Positions 39,139-50,922 of a stretch of 64,000 bases of DNA are shown here, one piece after another. Position 1 is the first letter of the stretch, and each line of letters starts with the position of its first letter. The notes beneath the pieces are model-generated. The model saw only the letters and a list, made by a program, of their open reading frames with translations. It searched no databases and was not told where the DNA came from. Source of the stretch: Yersinia ruckeri ATCC 29473 (GTDB lineage: Bacteria > Pseudomonadota > Gammaproteobacteria > Enterobacterales > Enterobacteriaceae); the NCBI RefSeq assembly GCF_000754815.1, contig NZ_KN150747.1:899908-963907 (forward strand), written 5' to 3'. The translations under genes and the position numbers were made by a program.

Positions 39139-40605
39139 TTAGTTGCGGAACGGATTACCAGCGCTACGCGTTGAGGTAGCGGTTGGTTGGCTAACTGGAG
39201 CGGTTTGCGCTGAGGTTTGAGCGTAACTGCTGGCGCTAGCACTTTGGCTGCTTTCCGAAGTGACTTTGGTCGCCGATGTTGAAATCGGTTTATCCAGAGC
39301 ACCATTCAACTCCATCAGGTCGTTTTGGTTCAAGGTACCCAGTGAGGATTTGATCGTCAGTTCGTTAATCAGATAATCATAACGAGCATTGGCCAGTTGC
39401 TGCTTGGCGTTATACAGCGCAGTTGTGGCGTTCAACACGTCTAGAATGGTTCGAGTACCGACTTGATAACCGGCTTCTGACGCATCTAATGAACTTTGGG
39501 CAGAAATCACGGCCTGTTTGAACGCATTGATGCTGCTAATGGACGCCGAAATATTGTTATAGGAAGAGCGCACGGTCTGAACGACGGAACGATGGGCGCT
39601 TTCTAATTGTTCGCTGGCACCAACAAAGCCATATTGCGCTTGTTTTACCTGTGAGTTGGTCGCACCGCCACTATATAACGGCAGGTTAAAGGACAACCCA
39701 ATGCTGTTCTGGCCAGCATCGTTACTACGTTGCTGATCGCTGACGGCATTACCACTGTAACGGTTGTTGCTAATTTTAGAACTGGCCGTTGCATTGATGG
39801 TTGGCATATAACCCGTTTCTGCCAGTTTAATCTGCTCACGAGCCAAATCCTGGCTCAAACGGGCAGAAAGCAACGTTAGGTTGCGTTTTTCCGCTTCGCT
39901 CAGCAGGTTATTAACCGCATCTGGGCGCTTGGTTTTCAGGCGATCAACATTGAGTGAGGCCAATTCCGGATAGTAAACACCGGTAATCTGGCGCAGGTTT
40001 TCCAGTGCGTTATCCACACCATTTTGTGCGGTAACTTCTTGCGCCAAAATGCTGTCATAGGTTGCACGGGCGTTCTGCACATCGGTAATCGCAACCAAAC
40101 CGACGTTAAAGCGTTGAGTCGTTTGATCCAATTGACGATAAACTGCTTCTTTTTGCGCTTCGGTGTAAGACAGAGTGTCAATCGCCCGTAACACGTTGAA
40201 ATAGGCGATAGCGGTATTGAGAATCAGCTGTTGTTCACTAGTCTGAAATGTAACATCCTGAATACCAGCAGTTTTTTCTTGTAAGGTCAGTGCGCGCCAT
40301 TTCGACATATCAAAAATGGTTTGTGTTAGCGTCAGTGAGCCCGCAGTGACGTTACTGTTTACACCATTGCTGTCGCGGAAACCTTGGCTATAGGCATAAT
40401 CTGCGCCTAAACCAAGTTGTGGTAACAGTGGGCTGCGTGATTCATTGATTTTTTCGAATGCAGCATCACGATCGGCGGCAGATTTACGTAAGTCTGGGTT
40501 ACTTTCCCGTGCTTGTTTGTAAACTTGCAGCAGGTTCTCTGCCTGGCTCATGGTACTGAAACCGGCAAGGCTCAGTCCGATAAGAAGGGGGAGCAGTTTC
40601 TTCAT
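39139..40605 (-). CDS. tolC: Outer-membrane efflux channel TolC
   Basis: 488 residues from the ATG at 40605; the frame extends 11 codons further but the signal peptide begins here (KKLLPLLIGLSLAGFSTMSQ, cleavage before ENLLQVY). Trimeric outer-membrane channel-tunnel used by AcrAB-type drug pumps and type I secretion. Two structural repeats: ARESNPDLRKSAADRDAAFE starts the first, and LLSARLSQDLAREQIKLAE the second. Also GLSFNLPLYSGGATNSQVKQ, VGTRTILDVLNA and the C-terminal Ser/Thr/Gln-rich periplasmic tail ending AGNPFRN. Divergent from nudF. Confidence 0.97.
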   Translation of the reverse strand: MKKLLPLLIGLSLAGFSTMSQAENLLQVYKQARESNPDLRKSAADRDAAFEKINESRSPLLPQLGLGADYAYSQGFRDSNGVNSNVTAGSLTLTQTIFDMSKWRALTLQEKTAGIQDVTFQTSEQQLILNTAIAYFNVLRAIDTLSYTEAQKEAVYRQLDQTTQRFNVGLVAITDVQNARATYDSILAQEVTAQNGVDNALENLRQITGVYYPELASLNVDRLKTKRPDAVNNLLSEAEKRNLTLLSARLSQDLAREQIKLAETGYMPTINATASSKISNNRYSGNAVSDQQRSNDAGQNSIGLSFNLPLYSGGATNSQVKQAQYGFVGASEQLESAHRSVVQTVRSSYNNISASISSINAFKQAVISAQSSLDASEAGYQVGTRTILDVLNATTALYNAKQQLANARYDYLINELTIKSSLGTLNQNDLMELNGALDKPISTSATKVTSESSQSASASSYAQTSAQTAPVSQPTATSTRSAGNPFRN

Positions 40606-40932
40606 TTGCATTCCTTGTTGTGCAGCAGTTGTGCGCAAAATATTGCCATGGTAACTGACGATAGACGAATTGTTGCCGATTCTATCAGAGTCTGCCAGTG
40701 GGATAAGGTGGCTGATTGTGCCATCTTGCCTTTATTTATCTAAATCTAACACAAACATACGCGAGTATTCTTCCAACCATTCCCATAAGGCTATCACGCT
40801 TGCTATTTTAAGCTCGGGCGGCATAGCCTGCCTGCCAGTTTCATTTTTATGCCCCACCGCTTTCAGTGTCGGCAATAGGGGTGTCATAAAAAATTAGCAT
40901 ATCGACATAATACTCAGGTAGGAGAAAAGTAT
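40606..40932. promoter_or_regulatory. Divergent promoter region tolC / nudF
   Basis: About 330 bp without a gene. It must carry tolC promoters (in E. coli under Mar/Sox/Rob and PhoP control) and the promoter of the nudF-parE operon. I could not place the boxes reliably. AGGTAGGAGAAAAG just before nudF is its ribosome-binding site. Confidence 0.5.
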
Positions 40933-41571
40933 ATGACATTGTCTAAAGGGTCACCGGTTACTTTTAGCAAAGATGATGTGGAAATTATTGCACGCGAATC
41001 TCTTTACAGCGGTTTTTTTTCCTTGAACCTGTACCGCTTTCGTCACCGTTTATTCAACGGTGGCATGAGTGGTGAAGTAAAACGGGAGATTTTTGAGCGT
41101 GGTCATGCTGCAGTACTGTTACCTTATGATCCGGTGCGGGATGAAGTGGTGCTGGTTGAACAACTGCGTATTGCGGCGTTCGATTCCAGCGATTCGCCTT
41201 GGCTGTTGGAAATGGTGGCTGGCATGATTGAGCCTGGAGAGAGCGTGGAAGATGTTGCGCGTCGCGAAGCGCAGGAAGAGGCCGGTATTACCGTCGGCCG
41301 TTGTAAACCAGTGCTGAGTTATCTGGCTAGCCCAGGCGGCACCAGTGAACGGTTGTCGATTATGGTGGGTGAGGTGGATGCCACTACTGCTGCGGGTATT
41401 CATGGTTTGGAAGAAGAGAATGAAGATATCCGGGTGCATGTGGTTAGCCGTGAACAAGCCTATCGCTGGGTAGAAGAAGGCGCGATCGATAACGCCGCCT
41501 CGGTGATTGCATTACAATGGCTGGCGTTGCACCATCAATTACTAAGAGAAGAGTGGAAAAATCATGTCTAA
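40933..41571 (+). CDS. nudF: ADP-ribose pyrophosphatase NudF
   Basis: 212 residues. Nudix hydrolase splitting ADP-ribose to AMP and ribose-5-phosphate. The Nudix box [22 protein letters not shown] fits the Gx5Ex7REUxEExGU pattern. The N-terminal domain ([20 protein letters not shown]) serves dimerisation, as in the E. coli enzyme. First gene of nudF-yqiB-cpdA-yqiA-parE, overlapping yqiB by 8 nt. Confidence 0.96.
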   Translation: MTLSKGSPVTFSKDDVEIIARESLYSGFFSLNLYRFRHRLFNGGMSGEVKREIFERGHAAVLLPYDPVRDEVVLVEQLRIAAFDSSDSPWLLEMVAGMIEPGESVEDVARREAQEEAGITVGRCKPVLSYLASPGGTSERLSIMVGEVDATTAAGIHGLEEENEDIRVHVVSREQAYRWVEEGAIDNAASVIALQWLALHHQLLREEWKNHV

Positions 41572-41989
41572 GCGTTATGTGCCTGATTTTCCTGAAATGA
41601 TGCGGATATGCGAAACCAATTTCGCACAATTGCGTCGTTTAATGCCGCGGGTTGATAAAGTGAACGAAAGCGTGGCTTACCAGGTTAATCACACTCGTTA
41701 TCGCTTGACCATTTTGGAGTCGACCCGTTACACCACGGTTGTAGAGATAGTGCAGACTGAACCGGTAGTGGGTCATTGGGGACTGCCTTCGATGTCGGTA
41801 CGGCTTTATCACGATGCCAGGGTGGCGGAAGTGTGTGCCAGTCAGCAGATCTCCCGTTTCAAAGCAAGTTATGATTATCCGAATAAAAAGTTGCATCAAC
41901 GGGACGAAAAGCATCAAATTAACCAGTTTCTTGCTGACTGGCTGCGCTTTTGTTTCGCGCATGGCGCTGTGGCGGTTCCGGTTTGTTAG
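41564..41989 (+). CDS. yqiB: DUF1249 protein YqiB
   Basis: 141 residues: [20 protein letters not shown], then beta-rich sequence ([20 protein letters not shown]) and [20 protein letters not shown], ending [19 protein letters not shown]. The family is conserved next to cpdA and nudF but has no known activity; in E. coli YqiB has been linked to growth and biofilm phenotypes. Overlaps nudF, implying coupling. Confidence 0.9.
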   Translation: MSKRYVPDFPEMMRICETNFAQLRRLMPRVDKVNESVAYQVNHTRYRLTILESTRYTTVVEIVQTEPVVGHWGLPSMSVRLYHDARVAEVCASQQISRFKASYDYPNKKLHQRDEKHQINQFLADWLRFCFAHGAVAVPVC

Positions 41990-42013
41990 ACAGACTTAAC
42001 ACAAGGATACCAA

Positions 42014-42840
42014 TTGGAAAGCCTGTTTGAGCTGCCTATGGCGAGTGGGGCCAGGGTCAGAATATTACAAATAACAGATACCCACTTTTTGCTGGTGAGG
42101 ATGAAACCTTGCTGGGTGTGAATACCGGCCGTAGTTATCGCGCCGTTCTGGATGCGGTGATTGCCGAAAAGCACCCCTACGATCTGATTGTAGCGACTGG
42201 CGACTTGGCTCAGGATCATTCTGTGGCGGCCTATCAGCATTTTGCGAAAGGCATCGCCCGTTTGCCTGCGCCTTGCGTTTGGCTGCCGGGAAATCATGAT
42301 TTCCAGCCAGCGATGGTCGATGTGTTGGCCGAGGCTAATATTGCGCCATCAAAGCAGGTGTTAGTCGGTGATAACTGGCAAGTCATCTTATTGGATAGCC
42401 AGGTGTTTGGTGTACCTTACGGCGAACTAAGCGAACATCAACTGGAGTGGATGGAACGATGCCTGATGGCTTATCCGCAGCGTTATACGTTGATATTGCT
42501 ACATCATCATCCCATGACCTCCGGTTGTACCTGGCTGGATCAGCACAGTTTGCGTAATGCCCATGTTTTAGCCGCGGTGCTAACGCGCTATCCCCGAGTG
42601 ACCACATTGCTGTGTGGGCATATCCATCAGGAACTGGATCTCGATTGGTATGGCAAGCGCTTACTGGCCAGCCCATCCACCTGCGTGCAATTCAAACCAC
42701 ATTGTACTAATTTTACTTTGGACACCGTAGCGCCGGGATGGCGTTACCTCGATTTATTGCCGGATGGCACTTTGGAAACAGAAGTGCGTCGTTTGGACAG
42801 TGACGAGTTCAACCCTAATATGGACGCGGACGGTTATTAA
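42014..42840 (+). pseudogene. cpdA: 3',5'-cyclic-AMP phosphodiesterase CpdA, one-base deletion
   Basis: Translation from the TTG at 42014 (AAGGAT 5 nt upstream; E. coli cpdA has the same N-terminus) reads ESLFELPMASGARVRILQIT-DTH, then loses frame: ACCCACTTTTTGCTGG where ACC CAC CTT TTT GCT GG is expected. Adding one base after about 42085 restores HLFAGEDETLLGVNT and joins the frame that runs to 42840. The downstream frame holds the other calcineurin-type motifs (VATGDLAQDH, WLPGNHDFQ, LLHHHP, CGHIHQELD) but not the D-x-H of the first metal site. CpdA breaks down cAMP, so loss would raise cAMP-CRP output. Could also be an assembly error. Confidence 0.8.
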
Positions 42841-43421
42841 TGAATACACTCCTCTATCTGCATGGTTTCAACAGTTCTCCACAGTCGGCGAAAGCCACTG
42901 CGCTGAAAGGCTGGTTACAGGAACATCATCCGCACATTGAAATGCTGGTGCCGCAGTTGCCGCCTTATCCGGCCGAGGCTGCCGCAATGCTGGAGGAGAT
43001 TATCATGAATCGTTCCGGTCAGAATATCGGGATGGTGGGTTCCTCTTTAGGTGGTTATTTTGCCACTTGGTTATCCCAGTGCTTCAGTATTCCTGCGGTG
43101 TTGGTCAATCCGGCGGTGCGGCCTTTCGAGCTGTTGATTGATTACCTCGGTCAAAATCAGAACCCCTACACCGGCCAGCAATATGTGTTAGAGTCTCGCC
43201 ATGTTTATGACCTGAAAGTCATGCAGATTGATCCATTGGAGTCGCCTGATTTACTCTGGCTGCTGCAACAAACCGGGGATGAAATCCTCGATTATCGGCA
43301 AGCCGTTGCGTATTACACGCCTTGCCGGCAAACGGTAGAATCAGGTGGAAATCACGCCTTTGTAGGCTTTGAACACTACTTTGCACCGATTGTGAATTTT
43401 TTAGGGCTAACGACGGCCTGA
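42840..43421 (+). CDS. yqiA: Esterase YqiA
   Basis: 193 residues, alpha/beta hydrolase: [16 protein letters not shown] (oxyanion region), the nucleophile elbow [11 protein letters not shown], and later [15 protein letters not shown] with the acid and [12 protein letters not shown] with the catalytic His. E. coli YqiA cleaves short-chain esters and palmitoyl-CoA in vitro. Its ATG shares a base with the cpdA stop (TAATG), indicating coupling. Confidence 0.93.
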   Translation: MNTLLYLHGFNSSPQSAKATALKGWLQEHHPHIEMLVPQLPPYPAEAAAMLEEIIMNRSGQNIGMVGSSLGGYFATWLSQCFSIPAVLVNPAVRPFELLIDYLGQNQNPYTGQQYVLESRHVYDLKVMQIDPLESPDLLWLLQQTGDEILDYRQAVAYYTPCRQTVESGGNHAFVGFEHYFAPIVNFLGLTTA

Positions 43422-43502
43422 CACAGGGCGGTGTAAACGCCGCCAGATACGGTGGGTGTAATGGCCCATCAGGCCTGTCACCGCTAGCCCTCCAACCCTT
43501 AG

Positions 43503-45416
<1,914 letters not shown>

Positions 45417-45449
45417 CGTTTCCTTTTTGAAGATCTCGCTGCCAAACCG

Positions 45450-45482
45450 CGCCCGGCTGCACCTTTGCAGAACCGGGCGTTG
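45450..45482 (+). terminator. Terminator after parE
   Basis: CGCCCGG-CTGCACCTTTGCAGAA-CCGGGCG with an inner CTGCA/TGCAG pairing; a weak T-run (TTGTCATCTTT) follows. Confidence 0.65.
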
Positions 45483-45563
45483 TCATCTTTGGCGCTTGAC
45501 CATAGCTTCATTTTTGCTGAATCTTACGGTTAAATGACTTAACTATTTGCCTAGGCGTCAATA

Positions 45564-46475
45564 ATGAAAATCACCCTGGAAGAATTACAGGCTTTTATCT
45601 CTGTAGTAGACAGTGGTTCGATCACGGCGGCGGCAGGACAGCGTAATCAAACCACATCGGGTATTAGCCGGGCGTTGAGTCGTTTGGAGCAAAAGCTGGA
45701 AACGACCTTGCTACGTCGCACCACGCGTCGCCTTGAATTGACTGGGGAAGGCGAACTGTTTCTGGCTCACGCGCGACAAATTATTGACGCGGTTGATGAT
45801 GCCGAAGAACAAATTGCACTACGTCGGCTAAAACCCGCCGGACGGTTGCGGATCAATGCGGCGGTACCTTTTATGCAGCATGTCATCGTGCCGATGATCG
45901 GTGGCTTTCGCGCGTGCTATCCACAAATTGATTTGGAATTGAATACTGACGATCTGAATATTGATTTGCTGGAACAGCGAACCGATATTGCCATTCGACT
46001 TGGGGTTCTGCGCGATTCCACTATTCATGCCCGTCGATTGGGTGCTAGCCGCCTGCGGATCCTCGCCAGTCCGGAATATATCCAGCGCCACGGCGCGCCA
46101 AAAACCATCGAAGAATTGTCCGAGCATAGTCTGCTTGGTTTCACTCAGCCGGAATCGTTGAATCAGTGGGCATTGCCTTACCTGCCGGGTGGCGGTTCAT
46201 CCATCGTGCCCACCGTGGCGGCATCCAGCGGTGAAACGTTACGGCATCTGGCGCTACGAGGAGAAGGGATTGTCGAGTTATCCGATTTTATGACGCGGGA
46301 AGACCAGCTCGTTGGGCGATTGGTTGAAGTGCTGGTGGAGCAAACTCTGGAAAGCTGGCAACCGATTAATGCCGTGTATTATCGCAATACACCATTGGTC
46401 GCGCGTATTACCTGTTTTCTGGATTATCTCACTGAACAGATTCGTATACAGGGTCGTCATTGGATTAAGGCTTAA
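45564..46475 (+). CDS. LysR-family transcriptional regulator
   Basis: 303 residues. N-terminal winged HTH (LEELQAFISVVDSGSITAAA, SGISRALSRLEQKLETTLLR, RTTRRLELTGEGELFL) and a C-terminal periplasmic-binding-like effector domain (LRINAAVPFMQHVIVPMIGG onward; LLEQRTDIAIRLGVLRDSTI). It resembles the DsdC/AaeR-like group that often sits next to quinone or drug-related oxidoreductases. It converges on mdaB, so mdaB is a plausible but unproven target. Inserted with mdaB between parE and parC relative to the E. coli order. Confidence 0.85.
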   Translation: MKITLEELQAFISVVDSGSITAAAGQRNQTTSGISRALSRLEQKLETTLLRRTTRRLELTGEGELFLAHARQIIDAVDDAEEQIALRRLKPAGRLRINAAVPFMQHVIVPMIGGFRACYPQIDLELNTDDLNIDLLEQRTDIAIRLGVLRDSTIHARRLGASRLRILASPEYIQRHGAPKTIEELSEHSLLGFTQPESLNQWALPYLPGGGSSIVPTVAASSGETLRHLALRGEGIVELSDFMTREDQLVGRLVEVLVEQTLESWQPINAVYYRNTPLVARITCFLDYLTEQIRIQGRHWIKA

Positions 46476-46565
46476 CTGCCGCCAGTAAGTGGAAGCGTTT
46501 CGCCCAGCCTAACAGCGACCGGGCTTGATGTTGATATTCAGGTGTAGGGTGATGATGGCCAGCGA

Positions 46566-47150
46566 TTATCGAAGAAACTGCGTCGTTAAATGTTGGCGAT
46601 AACGGGCAATATCACCAGCAATATCAGGCTGTTTGATTACGTCGTTACACATAAAAGTCGGCAAAGGTTCCATACCCAGAAACTGATTGGCCTTGTGAAT
46701 GGGCAGATAAACACCGTCGACGCCCACGCCGTGGAAGAACTGTTCTGGATCGGTAAAGGCTTCAACAGGTGCATTCCATGTCACTGAAAGCATGTAGGTT
46801 TTACCTTGAAGTAATCCGCCGGAGCCATATTTTTTATTATCGTCGGAACGGGTACGACCATCACTTTGATACAAACGACCGTGGCCTTCAGTAAAGACAT
46901 CATCAATGTATTTTTTTAGCGTCCAGGGTGGCCCCATCCACCAGGCTGGCATCTGATAAATGAGAGTATCAGCCCAGAGGAAATTTTCGATTTCGGTTTC
47001 AATATCATAACCTTGGTCAACAACGGTGATCTTGACCTGATGACCGAGTTCCTGCAAACACTCGACGGCTTCGGTGGTCAGGGTGTGATTCAATTCCCCT
47101 TTAGAATGGGCAAACTCTTTCATTGCATTAATAATCAATATGTTACTCAT
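46566..47150 (-). CDS. mdaB: NADPH:quinone reductase MdaB
   Basis: 194 residues from the ATG at 47150, preceded by AGGAGT; nine upstream codons in frame are not part of it. Flavodoxin-like fold: SNILIINAMKEFAHSKGELN, DTLIYQMPAWWMGPPWTLKK (FAD-binding), GKTYMLSVTWNAPVEAF and the FHGVGVDGVYLPIHKANQFL segment. Two-electron reduction of quinones protects against oxidative stress. Transcribed towards the LysR gene. Confidence 0.93.
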   Translation of the reverse strand: MSNILIINAMKEFAHSKGELNHTLTTEAVECLQELGHQVKITVVDQGYDIETEIENFLWADTLIYQMPAWWMGPPWTLKKYIDDVFTEGHGRLYQSDGRTRSDDNKKYGSGGLLQGKTYMLSVTWNAPVEAFTDPEQFFHGVGVDGVYLPIHKANQFLGMEPLPTFMCNDVIKQPDIAGDIARYRQHLTTQFLR

Positions 47151-47540
47151 GTCATACTCCTGATAGTGTAAAGACAACCAGTGAAAACAACATGCTGTAT
47201 CAATCGCGATTATTATTTTCTGGCTTACCTTTTGTGCTGAGCATGCTAATGATTGTTTGGCTATAAAGAAATAGACCTTGAGTCAGAACAGTATTGACTG
47301 ATAGGCAACAAAGAGCGGAGATTTATCGTGAATTGTGCTGACGGCGGCGATTCAAGCCCTGGCGGCTGAATAGGTAACATGGGGCAATAGAGCCAATATT
47401 CACCCGACCAGATCGTTTTGGATTTGTGACAGTTACCCTGCATATGAGTTACTATCGCGAGCAGAAATCTACAATGAACTTTCGGTGTTGATCGGCTATC
47501 AGCCAGAATCTTCGAGCCAGAGTCTGAGGATAATTAAGTA
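47151..47540. promoter_or_regulatory. Divergent region mdaB / parC
   Basis: About 390 bp with no gene. Promoters of mdaB and parC are expected here. The AGTCTGAGGATAATTAAGTA leader contains a plausible parC ribosome-binding site. Confidence 0.4.
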
Positions 47541-49814
47541 ATGAGTGATTTGACTCATGACGGTGCAGAGCGCCTACCGCTGCACACTTTTACTGAAAAC
47601 GCCTATTTGAACTACTCCATGTACGTCATCATGGATCGGGCGTTGCCGTTTATTGGCGATGGTTTAAAGCCGGTACAACGCCGAATTGTCTATGCGATGT
47701 CCGAGCTGGGTCTGAGCAACAATGCCAAATTTAAGAAATCAGCTCGTACCGTCGGTGACGTTTTGGGTAAATATCATCCCCATGGCGATAGCGCTTGCTA
47801 TGAAGCTATGGTGTTGATGGCGCAGCCATTCTCTTACCGTTATCCGTTGGTCGATGGCCAAGGGAACTGGGGGGCACCGGATGATCCAAAATCCTTTGCT
47901 GCCATGCGTTATACCGAATCCCGTCTGTCCAAATATGCCGAAGTGCTGTTGGGAGAACTGGGTCAAGGTACGGTGGATTGGGTGCCAAACTTTGACGGCA
48001 CCATGCAAGAACCGAAAATGCTGCCTGCGCGTTTGCCGAATATTTTGCTGAACGGTACCACTGGGATTGCGGTGGGAATGGCAACGGATATTCCACCACA
48101 TAACGTGCGGGAGATCGCTCAGGCGGTAGTGGCGTTGATTGATAAGCCGCAAACCTCGCTGGAAGAATTATTGGAGTTTGTACAGGGGCCTGATTTCCCG
48201 ACCGACGCTGAAATCATTACGCCACGGGATGAAATTCGCAAGATTTACCAGAATGGCCGCGGCTCTGTGCGGATGCGTGCCGTGTGGAAAAAAGAGGATG
48301 GCAGTGCAGTGATCACGGCGCTGCCCCATCAGGTTTCTGGTGCCAAAATACTGGAACAAATTGCCAACCAGATGCGGGCGAAAAAGCTGCCGATGGTGGA
48401 GGATTTACGTGATGAATCCGATCATGAAAACCCTACTCGCCTGGTTATTGTCCCGCGCACCAACCGGGTGGACATGGAACAGGTCATGAACCATTTGTTC
48501 GCAACCACCGATCTGGAACGCAGTTATCGCATCAATATGAATATGATCGGTTTGGATCATCGCCCATCGGTTAAAGGTTTGATGGCGATCCTGACTGAAT
48601 GGCTGGAATTCCGCCGGGATACTGTGCGTAAGCGCCTGAATTATCGTCTGGATAAGGTGTTGAAGCGTCTGCATATTTTGGAAGGTTTACTGATCGCTTT
48701 CCTGAATATCGATGAAGTGATTCATATTATCCGCACCGAGGATGAACCCAAGCCGTTGCTGATGCAGCATTTCGGTATCTCCGAAACGCAGGCCGAAGCC
48801 ATTCTGGAGCTGAAACTTCGTCACCTTGCCAAGTTGGAAGAGGTGAAAATTCGCGGCGAGCAGGAAGAGTTGGCGAAAGAGCGGGATCAATTGCAAGCGC
48901 TGCTGGCTTCAGAGCGCAAATTGAATACGTTGATCAAAAAAGAAATTCAGGCCGATGCCTTGGCGTATGGCGATGAACGTCGTTCACCGTTGACAGAACG
49001 TGGCGAAGCTAAGGCAATGAGCGAGCACGATATTGTGCCATCTGAGCCCGTGACGATTGTACTGTCCGAAATGGGTTGGGTACGCAGTGCCAAAGGCCAT
49101 GATATCGATCCAAGTGGATTGAGCTACAAAGCTGGAGACAGTTTCCGCGCCGCTGCGCGTGGTAAGAGTAACCAACCGGTGGTGTTTATTGACTCTACCG
49201 GTCGCAGCTATGCATTGGATCCACTAACGTTGCCTTCTGCCCGTGGGCAGGGAGAGCCGTTAACCGGCAAGCTGACACCACCGCCGGGCGCCACGATTGA
49301 ACAGGTATTGATGGCACCAGACGATCAAAAACTGTTGATGGCTTCCGATGCCGGCTACGGTTTCGTTTGTACTTTTAGCGATTTGGTCGCCAAAAACCGC
49401 GCGGGCAAGGCGATGATCAGTTTGCCGGAAAATGCCAAGGCACTGACACCGCTAGAAATTCATGGCCCGGATGACATGTTGCTTTCTATCACGGCAGCTG
49501 GACGGATGTTGATGTTCCCAGTGGCTGATTTGCCGGAATTATCGAAAGGGAAGGGGAATAAAATTGTCTCTATCCCAGCGGCACAGGCAGCAGCAGGGGA
49601 AGATGGTTTGGCGTGGCTGTTTGTATTGCCACCACAAACATCGGTAACGCTGTACTTTGGTAAACGTAAACTGATCTTACGCCCAGAGGATTTACAGAAA
49701 TTCCGAGCTGAACGTGGGCGCAAAGGCTCACCGCTACCACGCGGCCTACAGAAAATCGACCGTGTGGAAGTGGATGCGCCAGTACGCCCGGAATCTCCTG
49801 AAGCCAGCGAGTAA
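47541..49814 (+). CDS. parC: DNA topoisomerase IV subunit A ParC
   Basis: 757 residues, four more at the N-terminus than E. coli. Winged-helix breakage-reunion domain with the catalytic Tyr in [15 protein letters not shown] (Tyr124 here, Tyr120 in E. coli), the coiled-coil gate ([20 protein letters not shown]) and a C-terminal beta-pinwheel DNA-wrapping domain ([30 protein letters not shown]). The quinolone-resistance region GDSACYEAM keeps the wild-type Ser (E. coli 80) and Glu (E. coli 84). Partner of ParE upstream. Confidence 0.97.
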   Translation: MSDLTHDGAERLPLHTFTENAYLNYSMYVIMDRALPFIGDGLKPVQRRIVYAMSELGLSNNAKFKKSARTVGDVLGKYHPHGDSACYEAMVLMAQPFSYRYPLVDGQGNWGAPDDPKSFAAMRYTESRLSKYAEVLLGELGQGTVDWVPNFDGTMQEPKMLPARLPNILLNGTTGIAVGMATDIPPHNVREIAQAVVALIDKPQTSLEELLEFVQGPDFPTDAEIITPRDEIRKIYQNGRGSVRMRAVWKKEDGSAVITALPHQVSGAKILEQIANQMRAKKLPMVEDLRDESDHENPTRLVIVPRTNRVDMEQVMNHLFATTDLERSYRINMNMIGLDHRPSVKGLMAILTEWLEFRRDTVRKRLNYRLDKVLKRLHILEGLLIAFLNIDEVIHIIRTEDEPKPLLMQHFGISETQAEAILELKLRHLAKLEEVKIRGEQEELAKERDQLQALLASERKLNTLIKKEIQADALAYGDERRSPLTERGEAKAMSEHDIVPSEPVTIVLSEMGWVRSAKGHDIDPSGLSYKAGDSFRAAARGKSNQPVVFIDSTGRSYALDPLTLPSARGQGEPLTGKLTPPPGATIEQVLMAPDDQKLLMASDAGYGFVCTFSDLVAKNRAGKAMISLPENAKALTPLEIHGPDDMLLSITAAGRMLMFPVADLPELSKGKGNKIVSIPAAQAAAGEDGLAWLFVLPPQTSVTLYFGKRKLILRPEDLQKFRAERGRKGSPLPRGLQKIDRVEVDAPVRPESPEASE

Positions 49815-49827
49815 TTCTTGTCCCAAA

Positions 49828-49863
49828 GCGAATAGCCACAGACAGTGAGCGGTGGCTATTCGC
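49828..49863 (+). terminator. Perfect 12-bp hairpin after parC
   Basis: GCGAATAGCCAC, 12-nt loop, GTGGCTATTCGC, 14 nt after the parC stop. No T-run follows (ATCGATACC), so it may be a 3'-end processing or stabilising structure rather than an intrinsic terminator. Confidence 0.6.
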
Positions 49864-50036
49864 ATCGATACCGTCCTGACCGGTAGTCTGTTTGCTGTGG
49901 CCGGTCATGGCTATTGAACCATTTCTCCAGATTATTTGAACCTACTGTGACGGCGTTTTATTATGGCGATGAATCTACGCGGTGTTTTGCATCGCAGCCG
50001 CTATACTAGCGTCGATTAGGTTTTCAAGAGGTTGTT

Positions 50037-50771
50037 ATGTTATTAATTTTACGCGCGATACTGGCGATTTTTTATTGTTTACTGGTGTGTGTGTTTGGCT
50101 CAATTTATTGTCTTTTCAGTCCGCGAAATCCTCGTCACGTCGCGACTTTCGGACATTTGTTTGGCCGTATGTCGCGGCTGTTCGGCATTGAAGTTGAGCA
50201 ACGGATACCGGCTGAAGTGGCTAACTATGGTAACTGTGTCTATATTGCCAACCACCAGAATAACTACGATATGGTCACCATGTCGAATGTGGTACAACCT
50301 GGCACCGTTACTGTTGGTAAGAAAAGCCTGCTGTGGGTTCCGTTGTTTGGGCCACTGTACTGGCTGGCTGGCAACCTGCTGATCGACCGTGATAATCGCG
50401 CCAAGGCTCACGGAACTATTGCGCAAGTAGTGGAACAGGTTAAAAAAAGAAATATTTCTATCTGGATGTTCCCAGAAGGTACCCGCAGCCGTGGTCGTGG
50501 CTTGCTGCCCTTTAAAACCGGCGCTTTCCATGCGGCAATTGCCGCCGGCGTGCCGATTGTCCCGGTCTGTGTTTCCAATACCAATGGCACTATTAATCTG
50601 AACCGTTGGAACAATGGGCGAGTCATTGTCGAGATGCTGCCACCCATTGATACCCGCGGTTACGGTAAAGAGAATGTGCGTGAATTGGCTGAACATTGCC
50701 GCAACCTGATGGCAGAAAAGATTCAGCAGTTGGATGCCGAAGTGGCTGAACGTGTGATAGAAAAAAAATAG
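50037..50771 (+). CDS. plsC: 1-acyl-sn-glycerol-3-phosphate acyltransferase PlsC
   Basis: 244 residues. Adds the second acyl chain to lysophosphatidic acid, making phosphatidic acid at the inner membrane. N-terminal hydrophobic segment (LLILRAILAIFYCLLVCVFG), then the acyltransferase HX4D motif (ANHQNNYDMVTM), FGPLYWLAGNLLIDR, the FPEGTRSRGRGLLPFKTGAF motif and VPIVPVCVSN. Length and order (parC-plsC-ftsP) match E. coli. Confidence 0.96.
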   Translation: MLLILRAILAIFYCLLVCVFGSIYCLFSPRNPRHVATFGHLFGRMSRLFGIEVEQRIPAEVANYGNCVYIANHQNNYDMVTMSNVVQPGTVTVGKKSLLWVPLFGPLYWLAGNLLIDRDNRAKAHGTIAQVVEQVKKRNISIWMFPEGTRSRGRGLLPFKTGAFHAAIAAGVPIVPVCVSNTNGTINLNRWNNGRVIVEMLPPIDTRGYGKENVRELAEHCRNLMAEKIQQLDAEVAERVIEKK

Positions 50772-50922
50772 CGATTCCCCAGTATGTTATCGAATACGCT
50801 AGAATAAAAATGCTTTTATTTTAAACGACTCTGGTCGTTAGTGTTTTGCTCTCCTGTATCCCCGTGGTGTCGGTGGGCAAAATTTTTGCATACGGTTTGT
50901 TAGTGCTTTTCACGGAGAAGAT

